Assembly (NCBI GenBank): GCA_023935145.1
Contig: CM043700.1
Span: 100,482,400 to 100,546,399 of the forward strand
Reading direction: 5' to 3'
Origin: Bretschneidera sinensis
Taxonomy: Eukaryota; Streptophyta; Magnoliopsida; Brassicales; Akaniaceae
DNA length: 64,000 nt
The first letter of the stretch is position 1; each line of letters starts with the position of its first letter. Shown in pieces: positions 1 through 10,905 of this stretch. The position numbers and the translations under genes are program-made. The notes under the pieces are model-generated. The model saw nothing but the letters and a program-made list of their open reading frames with translations. It was not told the DNA's origin and did no database searches.

Positions 1-1082
1 GCATTTTAAATTTGGGGGTAGTGGGAGACACTAGATACTATCACACGCGCACTTGGAACACATGCACACACTAAGTCCCAGTTTTTTTTAGGAGGATAAA
101 TGCATGTTCTTTTGGTAAACAAAAATTTTGGTTAATTTAAAATTTTGATAACACTTCATTAGTAAGCTTAAAACCTAGAACACATAGTCTTGTATTAAGA
201 ATTTTACAAAGTTAAGTTAACTACCTCAAGGCACCTAAGACTTCACGAGTTTGATTTAAATTTGCACAAGCACATTTAGAACGCATTTGTCCGGGGTCTG
301 ACATATAATTCTTTTGTATATGTTTCCATAACCTAAACTGTAGTCGGATAACTTGTTGAAAAGAACCCTTTGGCATAAGAAAAATAAAGAAAAAAATATG
401 TTCATCATACAAAAAGAAAATGAAAAAAAAAAAGCTTCCAAAAATCAACTTTCCACTGAGTAACTGGGCCTCTTGCCTCAGTAAGCATTGAGTGTTCACG
501 TTAAAAGGTGGAAGTTCATCAAGAAGCATGAAAAAAACCTGTTAGTTCCGTAGCCTTTTTTTACTCAAGTTAGTAAGTCCTCAGGGGTATCTTTACACTT
601 AATGCCCTAAAACCATCTGGTTTGGGAGTCATTGGCTAAACACTCGTTACAAGGGTCATATAGAAAGCTTGATGGAACTCAACATGGAAAAAAAAACGCA
701 TGATAAAAGAAAAAGAAAAAAAAAGCAAGTATTATGCCATTTTGTTCTCTTTAATAAGAAATTCGATGAAAGTTTGGGTACCGAAACACTATCCACTAAA
801 ATTATGTGGAAACCCCATCTCATATGTGCTAATCCATCACACACAAATCAAACTTGCAATGCCTTAAGCCAACCTTGGGTAGTTAACATAAAACTTTTGA
901 AAGTCCTTTTGCAATCCAAAATGTGTTTTTATTATAAGCTTACTCAAGAACGGTTATCGTGGTCTTATGCACAACCCAAATTTTTTAGTACCATGAAAAT
1001 GAATTTATCTTTAAAATTTTGTTTCAACATAGTTTTTGGTTTTGTATTGCTAAAGGACTAGCAATATGTAAGTTTGGAGGTG
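1..1082 (+). other. 3' untranslated region of a left-truncated Athila-type Ty3 element
   Basis: Non-coding sequence lying between the end of pol (outside the window) and the 3' LTR that starts at 1083. It ends in a purine-rich tract with the core AAGTTTGGAGGTG at 1070-1082, the expected plus-strand primer (PPT) position. A second GGGGGT-type tract lies near 12-20, as is common in this lineage. The reverse complement of 44886-46260, in the minus-strand element at the right of the window, matches it in blocks, for example the segment around 450-520 and that around 600-650. The short ORFs here are random: they follow A-rich runs and have no family motif. Confidence 0.75.
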
Positions 1083-2362
1083 TGATAAGTGCTTAAATAG
1101 TCATATTCAACCCCCTTAATTTACACTTGTTAGACTCTTTACTTATCTATTTTAGTATATTATACTCCACTTTTGTGTTTTGTGTGTTTTTCACAGGTCT
1201 TAGACAAAAAGATAACAAAATGGAGCTTTTAGAAGCAAAAAGTGAAGTTCTGCCCTCCAGCAAGGTGCACTCGAGCGCACCCCCCTTGAGATCGAGCGCA
1301 CAAGAACACGAGCACACTTGAAGAAGGCTCGAGCGCACATATGCGATCGAGCGCATCCCGCATACGCTCGAGCACAATTACTCTAGAGGCGGCAGAGCCA
1401 GAATTGGAAAGATGTCTTCCAACTCCAAAACGAAATTAGGGTTTTGTGACGCCATGAAGACCCTATAAATAGCCCTGTAAAAACATAAAACACACATTTT
1501 TTGTTCTAGACTCGAAGTAAAGAGCTTAGGAGAAGAATTGACGACTCGTCTCCCGAGTCCTCTTTGGTTTTAGTTTTCTGTTTTTATGTTTAGCATGTTT
1601 ACTTTACTTAGCATGTGTAACTAAACTCCTATAGGGCTTGATTGAAGCCCTAGTTATGCTTTAACACACGTTTATTCATTAACTATCTTTGCTATAGCCT
1701 TGTTAGAGTATTTAACTTGATTAATACCTGTTTATATTTACATTCCTCATATGTATGTGCCTGATCAACGTATGCATGTGGTATGGATAGGTTAGTTGAA
1801 TCAATTTGGATGACCAAGTCCTAGGTTTGACATTAGTAATAAGGGATATCTACACCAGATTCCCTGGTTAATCAACATGGGAAACCGGGAGCGGACCAAG
1901 CCCTAGGTCCCGTGTGGTTGCCAATCTCCACAGCCCTCATGCTCTCTTAAGGAACAACTCAGTATACACCCATGCTGAATCCCTTAAAGAGAGAAAAGAG
2001 GTAGAGTATACACCATGCCTAACTCGTTGCATAGGGAGATCAATAGCCTAAGGTGTGGGCCAAGCCCTTAGGTTGGCAACCATTAGATATTCATGATAAG
2101 GCTAGAGCATTGAAACCTTAGTAAGTGGGAAAGTATAATTAGTGGTGGATATCATAGCCCTATGTTCTCATTATTGTTATTCGCTCACTATCAACTGTTA
2201 TTTCTCTTTTAACTTAAAGAAATTAGTTCTAGATAGAAATTCACCAATCCCTGTGGAAATGATCTCGCACTTGCACACTATGCTACCACAGACCTTGTGC
2301 ACTTGCAAGTAAAACTAGAACGATTATTTGCATATTTATTTAGGTAAATAATCGCTCCAACA
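1083..2362 (+). repeat. 3' LTR of the truncated Athila-type element
   Basis: The segment starts TGATAAGTGC directly after a polypurine tract and ends CTCCAACA, giving TG...CA ends and a length of 1,280 bases. It resembles in places the minus-strand LTR at 43666-44885, which starts TGATAAGTGCC, so both belong to one family or sister subfamilies. A TATA box lies at 1464-1471. The LTR interrupts an integrase reading frame that resumes at 2363, which fixes its right edge. The five bases after it are ATCCA; the matching left copy would lie outside the window, so the duplication cannot be tested. Confidence 0.82.
1271..1471 (+). promoter_or_regulatory. LTR promoter: repeated TCGAGC motif cluster and TATA box
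   Basis: Five copies of a TCGAGC-centred motif (four of them TCGAGCGCA) start near 1271, 1292, 1329, 1347 and 1368. A TATAAATA box follows at 1464-1471. In an LTR this arrangement is typical of upstream elements plus core promoter. The related LTR at 43666-44885 carries shorter versions of the motif, on the reverse strand near 44527-44560, and a TATA-like run at 44466-44472. A role in transcription is inferred. Confidence 0.5.
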
Positions 2363-3290
2363 ATCCACAATTAGATGGGCAGACAAAAGTACTTAACAAA
2401 TATGTGGAGCAACATTTGAGGGATTTTATAGAGGACAAACCACAATTATGGATTCAATTGCTTTCTTGGGCTGAATACTCTTATAATACTTCTTATCATT
2501 CTACAATAAAGATAACCCCCTTCCAAGCTTCATATGGCAGAGAGCCCTCTATGATTCAGAGATATATAGCTGGTTCATCCAATGTGGAGGAAATTCATAA
2601 TGAGTTACTGAGTAGAGATGAACAACTGCAGTAGCTTAAAATTTTTATTTTGTAGGCTCAATCAAGAATGAAGTCCTTAGTAGATGCTAAGAAGAGGGGC
2701 AAGGAGGTGGAAGTGGGAAGTTGGGTGTTGGTCAAATTACAGCCTTAAAAGCAACAATCTATTACTTTGAGGCTTAATCAGAAACTCAATAAAAGGCATT
2801 ATGCATCCTTTCGGGTGATTGAACATATTGGAATATATCTTACAAGCTTGACTTACCACCTACTTTAAAGATTCACAATGTTTTCCATATTTCCCTACTC
2901 AAACCCTTTAATGGAATCCACCTGATGTAGGACTTGTGTATTGATAATAAACCAGTTATCACTCCACTGGAATTCTTGGATGCAAGGACTATTTGGGTGC
3001 ACAACAAATTAGTATCTCAATTATTGGTCCAATGGAAAGGATTACTACTTGAGGATACCTTATAGGGAGACCTTTCTGTTGTTTATCACTTATTGAGAGC
3101 TCATGACCTTGACGACAAGGTCATTTTTGCAGGAGTAGCTAATGATAGCAACAGAGTTGTAGGAGAACCAAAGTCTAGTACTAAGTTTATTAATCAAGAT
3201 GAATTAGAAGCTAAGCTAGAGCTTAATGAACAACTAGCAAATATAAGAAGAAGCCAAAGGAGAAGGGATGATTCACAATGGCTATAGCAA
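2363..3290 (+). pseudogene. Chromovirus (Ty3) integrase C-terminus with chromodomain, broken
   Basis: Remnant of a chromodomain Ty3/gypsy pol gene. Translation starts inside the integrase motif normally read as HPQTDGQTE (here PQLDGQTKV). It continues through the conserved WAEYSYNTSYHS and TPFQASYGR blocks (2460-2545), a GPY/F-like module with SWVLVKLQP (about 2715-2745) and HNVFHISLLKP-like coding (2870-2910). A chromodomain core follows at about 3008-3130 (LLVQWKGLLLEDT and DLSVVYHLL). Stops and frameshifts break the frame, for example near 2634, 2746 and 3063, so it is not functional. The upstream part of pol was displaced by the LTR ending at 2362. Integrase joins cDNA to host DNA; the chromodomain in this family guides insertion to heterochromatin. 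Confidence 0.85.
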
Positions 3291-3332
3291 TATGTCTCTC
3301 AGTTGTTGGAAGCTATGAGATTGTAGGGAGGT

Positions 3333-3667
3333 TGTTATTCAATTAGTTAGTTTGAGTCAACCGTTAATTAGTTGAAAAATTCAATATGTTATGTTGAATT
3401 TAGTTAGCATTATGTTTCAAGATTAGGAGTCTTAGCTATAATAAGGATTGTATAAATATCGCACTTTCCATTTTTACAGAAGACAAGAAAGAATTAATCC
3501 AATCTCTTCTCTGAATTTCTTCTTCTTCTCCCTCTTGATTCTTAAGAGTTTGTCTTGAATTCATCAAGACTTAATACAATATGTATTAGTTTCTCCTCGG
3601 TCATCAATCACTTGTCAATATTATCTCTGAATACCTCCATGGTTCAAACGGTTTCTGGGATCTGACA
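3333..3667 (+). repeat. 3' LTR of the chromovirus remnant
   Basis: Starts TGTTATTC after the purine-rich tract TTGTAGGGAGG and ends GGATCTGACA at 3667, giving TG...CA ends and 335 bases. A TATAAATA box sits at 3451-3458. Length and position just after the chromodomain fit a 3' LTR of a plant chromovirus. The 5' LTR is not in the window, so the target duplication cannot be checked. Confidence 0.75.
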
Positions 3668-4073
3668 ATTTCCCCATAGGATCATAGAACTCTCACTCTT
3701 CAAAAAAAAAAAAAAAATAGACCACAAAACACTAGAGAAAAATTGGAGTAAAAAAATCTTAAGCATACCGACAAAGAAGAATAAGAAGAACTAAAGGAAG
3801 ACGAAGAAAAGAGATAAATGGAAGACATAAAGAGGACTGTGAATAATATCGATGGACATATCGTGATTTGAAAAAGTAAAGTGAAATATGGATTTGGAAA
3901 ATACACAGTTTTAAAAAGAAATTGAAATACATAAGTTTGAGCTTCTCAAATTCATCATATATTTCTTTTAAATTCAAATTCACTCTCTTTAACATTTGGC
4001 ACAAAACCCTAATTTTGAAATTCATTCACCTCAAATTCAAGTTCACCAACAGACCATAAAATTGAGAGTGTTG
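3668..4073. other. Unassigned AT-rich sequence, target of the Athila insertion
   Basis: No recognisable gene. It contains a run of about 15 A at 3702-3717 followed by purine-rich sequence. The minus-strand ORFs here are low-complexity and hydrophobic because of A/T runs, and I do not count them as genes. Before the insertion at 4079 this stretch was continuous with 15853 onward. Confidence 0.5.
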
Positions 4074-4078
4074 GGTTT
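4074..4078. repeat. Left target-site duplication GGTTT
   Basis: The five bases directly left of the 5' LTR are GGTTT, repeated exactly at 15848-15852 right of the 3' LTR. This defines a single integration event for the element 4079-15847. Confidence 0.9.
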
Positions 4079-5372
4079 TGATGAGAGTCATAAAATGCAT
4101 CTTAATATTATTTATTTGTTAGCATTTTAGGGTTGATTTAGGGCTGAATTACACATTTGTGCTTTAATAATTCTAAAGTGTCATTCTTGGTTCATTGATT
4201 TATTTTGATGCATTTTCAAGTATTTTCGGTTTAAAAGAGATGGAAAAGTTAATGTTGCTTAAAACACGAAGATTCTATGCATATTGAAGTGAAGGAGTGG
4301 CTTCGGAAGGACAAAATGAAGAGAAACCCATTTTTAGGGTTCCATGTCGTGGCGAGGCAAGGTTTGCGCCGCGACCACCAGAACCATTACCTTCTGAGTT
4401 AGAAGCTAGGATCAGGCAGTGCGCCACAGCGAGGCAAGGCTTGCACCGCGGCTCAGGAGCATTTTTACAGCCGTGCCGCGGCTTCCCTTTTCTGTGCGGC
4501 AGCATGGGCGCGATTGCCTTGTTTCTGTTTCACGACCTTATTAGGGTTTTAAGGACATTTCTTGACCCAAAAATACCTTGAACCTTCTGGGTTATTAATA
4601 GAACACTTAGGATTTGCTCAAAAGGAGGCTGGAATTAGGAGAGCTACCATATTCTTCTTCATTAAGGTGATCAAGCATGAGCCTAATGTCCAACTAAATT
4701 CCAAGCAAGGCAAAATGATGAATTTCTAGGTGTAGTTGTTCTTATTTCTATCCTTGATTTAGTTGTATGGATTGATTATTAAACATTGTTTATGATTTAC
4801 TCTTTGATTAAGTAAGAAGGAGAGGATTTACTCTTAATCTGGTAATTGCATTTTTCTCCTCCATATAAGTCTAGTCAAGCTCTTCTTATGTCAAGCTGTT
4901 AGATATAATTGATTTCGGTAGATTTATCTTATAGGTTTGTCTATTACTGCGGTATTCTTATTGAAATATATTGTCGCTTCTTGATAATTTATAAGATAGG
5001 TCGTGTGTGTTTGAATTGGAATTAAAGAGTAATTTGTAGCAATTACATTAGAGTGTTTATGTGCTTTGATTGTACATTTACCAATTGCTTGTTTGGGATG
5101 TGAAACTAGCAATTGAGATAAAACAATTGAGTCAAGATAAGAATAAGGCAACGAACTTAGGAAGGATTCCTGGAACCTTGTTATTTCTTTATTGAATCCT
5201 TCGTCATATTTTCACAACTCTCTCATATAATTTAATTCGTAAAACTCAGATTTTCTTATTTGAATTTTATCGTTTTGTGTTAAGGTTTACACTTTCTCTT
5301 GTAGTTCGCTTTCCTCGTGGGATCGACACCTCATTTATACACAATAATCGCGTTTTAGTTTGACAATAATCA
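4079..5372 (+). repeat. 5' LTR of the Athila-type element
   Basis: Starts TGATGAGAGTC and ends AATAATCA, 1,294 bases. Most of it is AT-rich, but 4340-4510 is a GC-rich island with repeated GCCGCGG-like motifs, clearer in the 3' copy. The ORFs on both strands at 4275-4581 lie in this island and are shadows of it. The LTR ends four bases before the primer binding site. Confidence 0.92.
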
Positions 5373-5376
5373 AATT

Positions 5377-5394
5377 TGGTGCAGTTGTCGGGGA
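5377..5394 (+). other. Primer binding site, tRNA-Asp type
   Basis: The 18 bases TGGTGCAGTTGTCGGGGA lie four bases after the LTR end. They differ at three positions from the complement of the plant tRNA-Asp 3' end (TGGCGCCGTTGCCGGGGA, from memory). Athila elements typically use this tRNA to prime minus-strand cDNA. Confidence 0.85.
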
Positions 5395-5533
5395 AACGCG
5401 CTTAAGTACAAGGAAGATTGTCAACTTTGAGATAAGACGGTAATATTGTTCTTTGCTATTTGTTTTGATTTTCTATTTTTTTTTGTTTTATTTGTTCCCC
5501 TCTAATTCCTTTGGTGTATGTGTAGACTGAGAG

Positions 5534-7030
5534 ATGCATGAGGTAGATTCATTAGAGGACCCGAAATAGAGTTATCTTCTTCTTCCACATCCAATAATGA
5601 AAGCTCGCCTAGATCAAATCATAGTGCACTTCCAAACAAGAATTCAGAGAATTCTGTTAACATGGTCGACAATCACAATGAGAATGTTGCTAGGACACTT
5701 AAGGACTACTTGCACCCTAGCAGAATGGCCACACCATCTTGTATCATGTTCCCGCCTAATGTTCAACAACCTGAGTTTAAGCCGGACATGATGTCCATAT
5801 TAGGGAATTTGAGGAAGTAGTAGCAACCTTTCAAAGTAGGGCTAATATGGTAGACACCGTCAAACTTAGGTTTTTCCCCTTTTCACTTAAGGAAAAGGCC
5901 AAGGTTTGGCTGTACTCGTTAAGGCTTAGGTCTATAGGTAGTTGGGATGAGATGACCCAAGCCTTCTTCCAAAAGCATTTCCCAACCCATAAGACCAATA
6001 ACCTCAAGAGACAAATCTCAAACTTTGCATAAAAGGAGAGTGAAACCTTATATCAAGTTTGGGAATGTTTTAAAGACCTTTTAAATTCTTGTCCACACAA
6101 CTGGTATGAGAGTTGACAGGTAGTTAACTATTTCTATGATGGACTTCTAAGAAGGGAAAGACAAATCACAGAAATGATGTGTAATTGAGATTTTCTTCAG
6201 AAAGATCCCGACCAAGCCATAGATTTTCTAGATGACCTATCAGAAAAAGCTCACACTTAGACGTGACCGAATGCCATGGAAAGCACTAAGAGAAATCGAA
6301 CCACTGGAATTTATCGACTTAAGGAAAAGGATAGCCTTAAAGCTTGTTTAGAGGTCCTAACTAAGGAAATTTAAGTTTTAAAACCAAGGATGCTAGAGCA
6401 CCCGAACCGGTTGCTAGGGTAGAGTCCCACGAACCTTGTTTCATGTGTAATGGGGTAGATCATGTACGTAGGGATTGTCCAACCTATTTTGAGATGAAGG
6501 ATGAGTGTAATGCATTAGGTATACCCTTTAGGAAAACATACTCACCTTCTTTAACACCTTCAATCCCGATTGGAAGAATCACCCTAATTTTAGTTGGAGA
6601 TCCGATACACAACCTTCTACCCACTCTTATACCCAATGGAGAACATAAGCAACTTCATCTAATGTACCACAACAATCCTTACCTTTAGAAGATGTTTTTA
6701 AGTCATTTATGCAGGTACATGCCAAGAGTGTGGAAGATCAAGGCAAGATAAATCAACAGTTGTTAGAGACGCAACAAGGGATCAAAGAGGAACAAAAGGT
6801 GATAAAGAGCCAACTCACCAAGTTGACTAGTTTCTTGACGGTTCAAGAGCAAGGTCATTTTCCTTCGTAGCCACAACCTAATCCAATGGGACAACATATG
6901 GTGCAAACCTCCAATCATGACAATCAAAATGTTAAAAAGGTTAATGCCATGGTTACTCGCAGCGGTAAGAAAATTGATGGACCCACTCTACTATCAAACT
7001 TGATTCATAACACCGTGAGCAATAAGGATA
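5534..7030 (+). pseudogene. Athila gag, broken
   Basis: Capsid and nucleocapsid precursor that packages element RNA in cytoplasmic particles. A candidate start is the ATG at 5534, but the frame shifts within about 35 bases. The retrotransposon gag domain is seen at 5847-6250, with LRFFPFSLKEKAKVWLYSL and AFFQKHFP followed by a QISNFA block. A zinc knuckle with the CX2CX4HX4C pattern (CFMCNGVDHVRRDC) is at about 6440-6485. Stops occur near 5533-5575, 5818, 6030, 6112 and 6187. The tail at 6886-7020 includes the conserved VTRSGK block seen before protease in this lineage. Non-functional. Confidence 0.82.
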
Positions 7031-7040
7031 AAGCCCCAAG

Positions 7041-7690
7041 GTGCAAGATGCCCATAGTGATTCTTTACCGGTGCCTTTCTCTCAAGCACTCCTTAAACCT
7101 AAAGAAAGAAATTCAGTATTAAAAGGTGAGATTCTTGAACAACTTCAGCAAGTTAAAATTAACCTTTCTCTTCTTCATTTCATAAAACAGGTTCCCAACT
7201 ATACTAAAGTCATTAAGGATCTATGCACACTCAAGAGGAGGCACAATGTGAAGAAGACAACATTTTTAACGGAGCAAGCAAATGCGGTAATTGATAACAA
7301 GACACCACCCAAGTATAAAGATCTGGGCTATCCTACGATGGCTTGCCAAATTGGAAACAAAGCTTATGGCCAAGCATTGCTAGATTTGGGGGCTAGTGTG
7401 AACCTCATGCCATACTCCATTTACTTGCAACTTGGCCTAGGTGAGATCAAACTCACTTCTGTGGTACTCCAACTAGCGGATTGATCGGTAAGAAAACCAA
7501 GAGGTATTGTGGAAGATGTTTTATTGCAAATTGACAAATTCTGTTATCCCATTGACTTTTTGGTGTTAGATACCATTTCTATTGTGAATACGGAGTAAAA
7601 AATTCCTTTGATACTTGGAAGACCATTCCTTGCCACCGCCAATGCCCTCATTAATTATATGAATGGCCTAATGATATTATCATTTGGAAT
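7041..7690 (+). pseudogene. Athila aspartic protease region, broken
   Basis: Retroviral-type aspartic protease region that would cut the gag-pol precursor. The reading frame at 7041-7484 holds KQVPNYTKVIKDLCT, then the catalytic motif DLGAS at 7383-7397 and VNLMPYSIYLQLGLG. DLGAS is the usual Athila version of the D-T/S-G triad. A TGA stop ends this frame at 7482-7484, after which VEDVLLQID and LGRPFLATA continue in the same area with further stops. The fold is largely recognisable but the frame is interrupted, so no active protein is expected. Confidence 0.82.
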
Positions 7691-7945
7691 ATGACTCTTA
7701 AGGTGAATGTTTTTTGAGTCTCAAGGCAACCACATTAAGAGGATGAGTGTTTCGACACTTACATGATCGATGAGCTTATTTTGGAGGATGAGTACATTAA
7801 AGATAATTCTAACTCTTTGGAATTCCTTCTTAATAATTTTGATTTTGATGATTCTTCAATTTATCCCCATGACGTTAATGTTGTTGATTTTTTTGATAAG
7901 TCGTAGGGATTTATTAAGAAATCATGGCAATCTTTCTTTGAAGAG

Positions 7946-8980
7946 TTGCCTAAAGAAAGGGAGGCACCCAAACCCTCTTTCGAGGAGACACCAATGCTTA
8001 ATTTAGCTCCGCTACCCAAAGGACTCAAACATGTTTTTTTAGGCCCAGGTGATACCTTTCCGGTTATTATTTCCTCCAAACTTAGTGATGTGCAATGTGA
8101 TAAATTGTTGAATTTGTTAAGAGAGCATAAATCTGCATTAGGTTGGACCATGGCCGACATAAAAGGTATTAGCCCCTCAATTTGTTCCCATATGATTTAT
8201 CTTGAAGAAGGAGCTAACCCTCGTAGAGACCCATAAAGAAGGTTAAATCCAACTATGAATGAGGTAGTTAAGAAATAAGTCTTAAAACTGTTGGATGCGA
8301 GAATTATATATCCAATATCCGATAGTAAGTGGGTTAGTCTAACCCAAGTAGTTCCTAAGAAAGCCGGGGTGACCGTCGTAGAAAATGAAGAGGGGGTGTT
8401 AGTACCATCTAAGGTAATGACCAGGTGGCATATGTGCATTGATTATAGGAAACTTAATTCAGCTACTCGAAAAGACCATTTTCCCCTTCCATTCATAGAT
8501 CAAATTTTAGAACGGGTGGCTGGTCATCCTTTCTATTGTTTTTTAGATGGGTATTCAGCATACTACCAAATAGGAATTGCCTTAGAGGATCAAGAGAAGA
8601 CCACCTTTACTTGGCCTTTTGGTACTTTTTCTTTTCGTAGAATGCCCTTTGGTTTGTGTAATGCACCGACTACTTTTCAAAGATGCATGATGAGTATTTT
8701 TAGTGACATGGTTGAAAAATGTGTTGAAGTGTATATGGATGATTTAACTATGTTTGGAACTTCTTTTGATTCATGTTTATCTAATTTGAAAAATGTTTTG
8801 TGTAGGTGTGAAGATAAGGGGCTTGTCCTTAGTTGGGAGAAGTGCCATTTTATGGTGTCTTCCGGAATAGTCTTGGGCCATATAGTGTCTGAAAAGGGGA
8901 TAGAAGTGGATAAATCGAATATCGAATTAATCTCTAAACTACCCTTCCGAAGAATATTAAAGATGTTAGGTCTCTCTTAG
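7946..8980 (+). pseudogene. Athila reverse transcriptase, mostly open but interrupted
   Basis: RNA-directed DNA polymerase domain. The upstream linker runs 7946-8236 and the palm and fingers run 8291-8980. Recognisable blocks are SKWVSLTQVVPKKAG, CIDYRKLNSATRKDHFPLPFIDQ, FYCFLDGYSAYYQI, TFTWPFGTFSFRRMPFGLCNAP and the catalytic YMDD at 8732-8743. Two stops separate the linker from the catalytic block (about 8234 and 8276). The 690-base block containing all catalytic motifs is uninterrupted and is the best-kept part of this pol gene. The protein would still need rescue to be made. Confidence 0.88.
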
Positions 8981-9480
8981 GGCATGTCGAGTTTTATAGA
9001 AGGTTTATTCAAAATTTTAGTGCTATCTCTAGACCCTTATGTAACCTTTTGATGAAGGATACTGAGTTTAAGTGAGCCCCGAATATGAGCAAGCCTTTAG
9101 GACACTTGTCTCTAAGCTTACAACCGCCCCTATTATGCAATCACCGGATTTTACTTTGCCTTTTGAGATTATGTGTGATGCTAGTGACTATGCTATAGGG
9201 GCTGTTTTAGGATAAAGAAGAGGGGGAAAACCATTTGTTATTTAATATGCCATTAGAACTTTGAATCATTCTCAAATGATGTACACCACAACCGAGAAAG
9301 AATTACTAGCAGTAGTATTTGCATTGGATAAATTTCGCTCTTACTTAATTGGTTCACCTTTTCACTATATTCACAGATCACTCCGCCCTTAAATTTCTTT
9401 TCTCAAAAATAAATGCTAAGACCTGTTTGATACGTTGGATTTTGCTTTTGCAGGAATTTGACTTAACCATCAAAGACAAG
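8981..9480 (+). pseudogene. Athila RNase H domain, broken
   Basis: This part degrades RNA in RNA-DNA hybrids during reverse transcription. Readable blocks are MCDASDYAIGAVLG (about 9170-9212), LNHSQMMYTTTEKELLAVVFALDKFRSYL (9255-9345) and TDHSALKFLFSK (9373-9410), in different frames. At least one stop follows AVLG near 9213, and a frameshift lies near 9350, where the next open stretch starts. The conserved Asp of CDAS and Glu of TEKE are present, but the domain is split. Confidence 0.82.
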
Positions 9481-10905
9481 AAGGGGGTAGAAAATGTTGT
9501 AGCGGACCATCTATCTCGCTTGGAATTTAAGAATGATATTGACATTTTGCCCATTCGGGAAGCCTTTTCGGATGAAAATTTATTTTCTATCCTTGGTCAC
9601 ACACCATGGTATGCCGACATTGCAAACTACTTAGTTTCTCGTCAAGTTCCATCTACATGGAGTGCACAAGATAAGCATAAGTTTTTGGCTGAGGTAAAGA
9701 ATTTTTATTTGAATTATCTTTATCTTTTTAAATATTTCCCTGATCAAATAATAAGAAGATGCATTCCAGATATGGAAGTTGATAGTGTGTTAACTTTTTT
9801 TCATACCTATACTTGTGGTGGCCACTTTTCTATTAAAAAGACAGCCGCAAAAATTTTTCTATGTGGTTTTTATTGGCCTACTTTATTCAAGGATGCTAAT
9901 GAGTTTTGTCGATCATGTGAAAGATGTCAAAAGTTAGGTTCATTGTCCCGCCGTCATATGATGCCTCTCAACCCAATCTTAGTGGTGGAAATCTTTGATT
10001 GTTGGGGGATCGATTTTATGGGACCATTCCCACCTTCTTTTGGGTATCTTTACATTTTGCTTGCTGTTGATTATGTTTCTAAATGGGTTGACGCAATACT
10101 TTGCCGCACTAATGATAATACAGATGTTGTTAAATTTCTTAAAGATCATATTTTATCTAGGTACGGTACTCCACGTGTTATAATTAGTGATCAAGGGTCA
10201 CATTTTTGTAACCGTTATTTTGAGGCTTCAATGCGCAGGTATGGAGTCACTCATAAGGTTTTTACAACTTATAATCCACAAACCAATGGCCAAGCAGAAC
10301 TAGCAAATAGGGAGATTAAGCGAATACTTGAAAAAACGGTAAATCCCAATGAAAAGATTGGTCTTTGCGCCTATCGGATGCACTTTGGGCGTACCAGACT
10401 GCATACAAGACGATTCTTGGAGCATCTCCTTATCGGTTGGTATTCGTCAAAGCATGTCACTTACCGGTAGAACTTGAGCACAGAGCATATTTGGGCTATT
10501 CGAAATTTTAACTCTGACTTGAAGATGTCCGGTGAGGAGAGGAAAATGCAACTTTGTGAACTTGCGGAGTTGAGGGATGATGCATATGATAATGCTAAGG
10601 ACTTAAAGTCAAGAACGAAAGCAGTGCATGATCAGAAAATACTCCAGAAAAATTTTGAACAAGGTAATAGAGTTTTTCTTTATGACGCGCGGTTACACTT
10701 CCATCCGGGAAAATTGCGATCACGATGGAAGGGACCTTATGTTGTGAAGAGAGTTTTTCCCAATGGAGTAGTAGAGGTTGAAGATCCTTCCGACGGTCGT
10801 GCATTTCATGTTAATGGCCAAAGGTTGAAGCTCTACTTGGAACATGAACGTGTTAAAGATAGGCCCGAAGAGATCTCTTTGGTTGCCTCGGTTTATCCTT
10901 CTTAA
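9481..10905 (+). pseudogene. Athila integrase, nearly full length, frameshifted
   Basis: Inserts cDNA into host DNA. The zinc-binding HHCC region is at about 9805-9935 (ending CRSCERCQKLG). The core holds the catalytic triad: Asp in WGIDFMGPFPP (10012-10014), Asp in IISDQGSHF (10189-10191) and Glu in NGQAELANREIK (10297-10299). The frame shifts near 10355 and the stretch to 10470 is read in a wrong frame. The C-terminal module continues at 10474-10905 (GNRVFLYDARLHFHPGKLRSRWKGP). All three catalytic residues survive. The lesions are two small indels in the C-terminal third. Confidence 0.88.

Noticed and set aside
221..529. ORFs on the minus strand in 221-529 and on the plus strand in 669-1061
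   Set aside because: They lie in the 3' untranslated region of an LTR element, follow A/T runs, and show no family motif.
3700..4025. Hydrophobic minus-strand ORFs as possible membrane proteins
   Set aside because: Composition effect of A-rich plus-strand sequence; no conserved pattern or start context.
4275..4581. GC-rich ORFs on both strands
   Set aside because: They fall inside the 5' LTR GC island; the same region in the 3' LTR does not keep the frame.
5377..5394. Possible tRNA-Asp gene piece
   Set aside because: Only the 18-base complement of the tRNA 3' end is present, next to an LTR, so it is a primer binding site. The same holds at 63602-63619.
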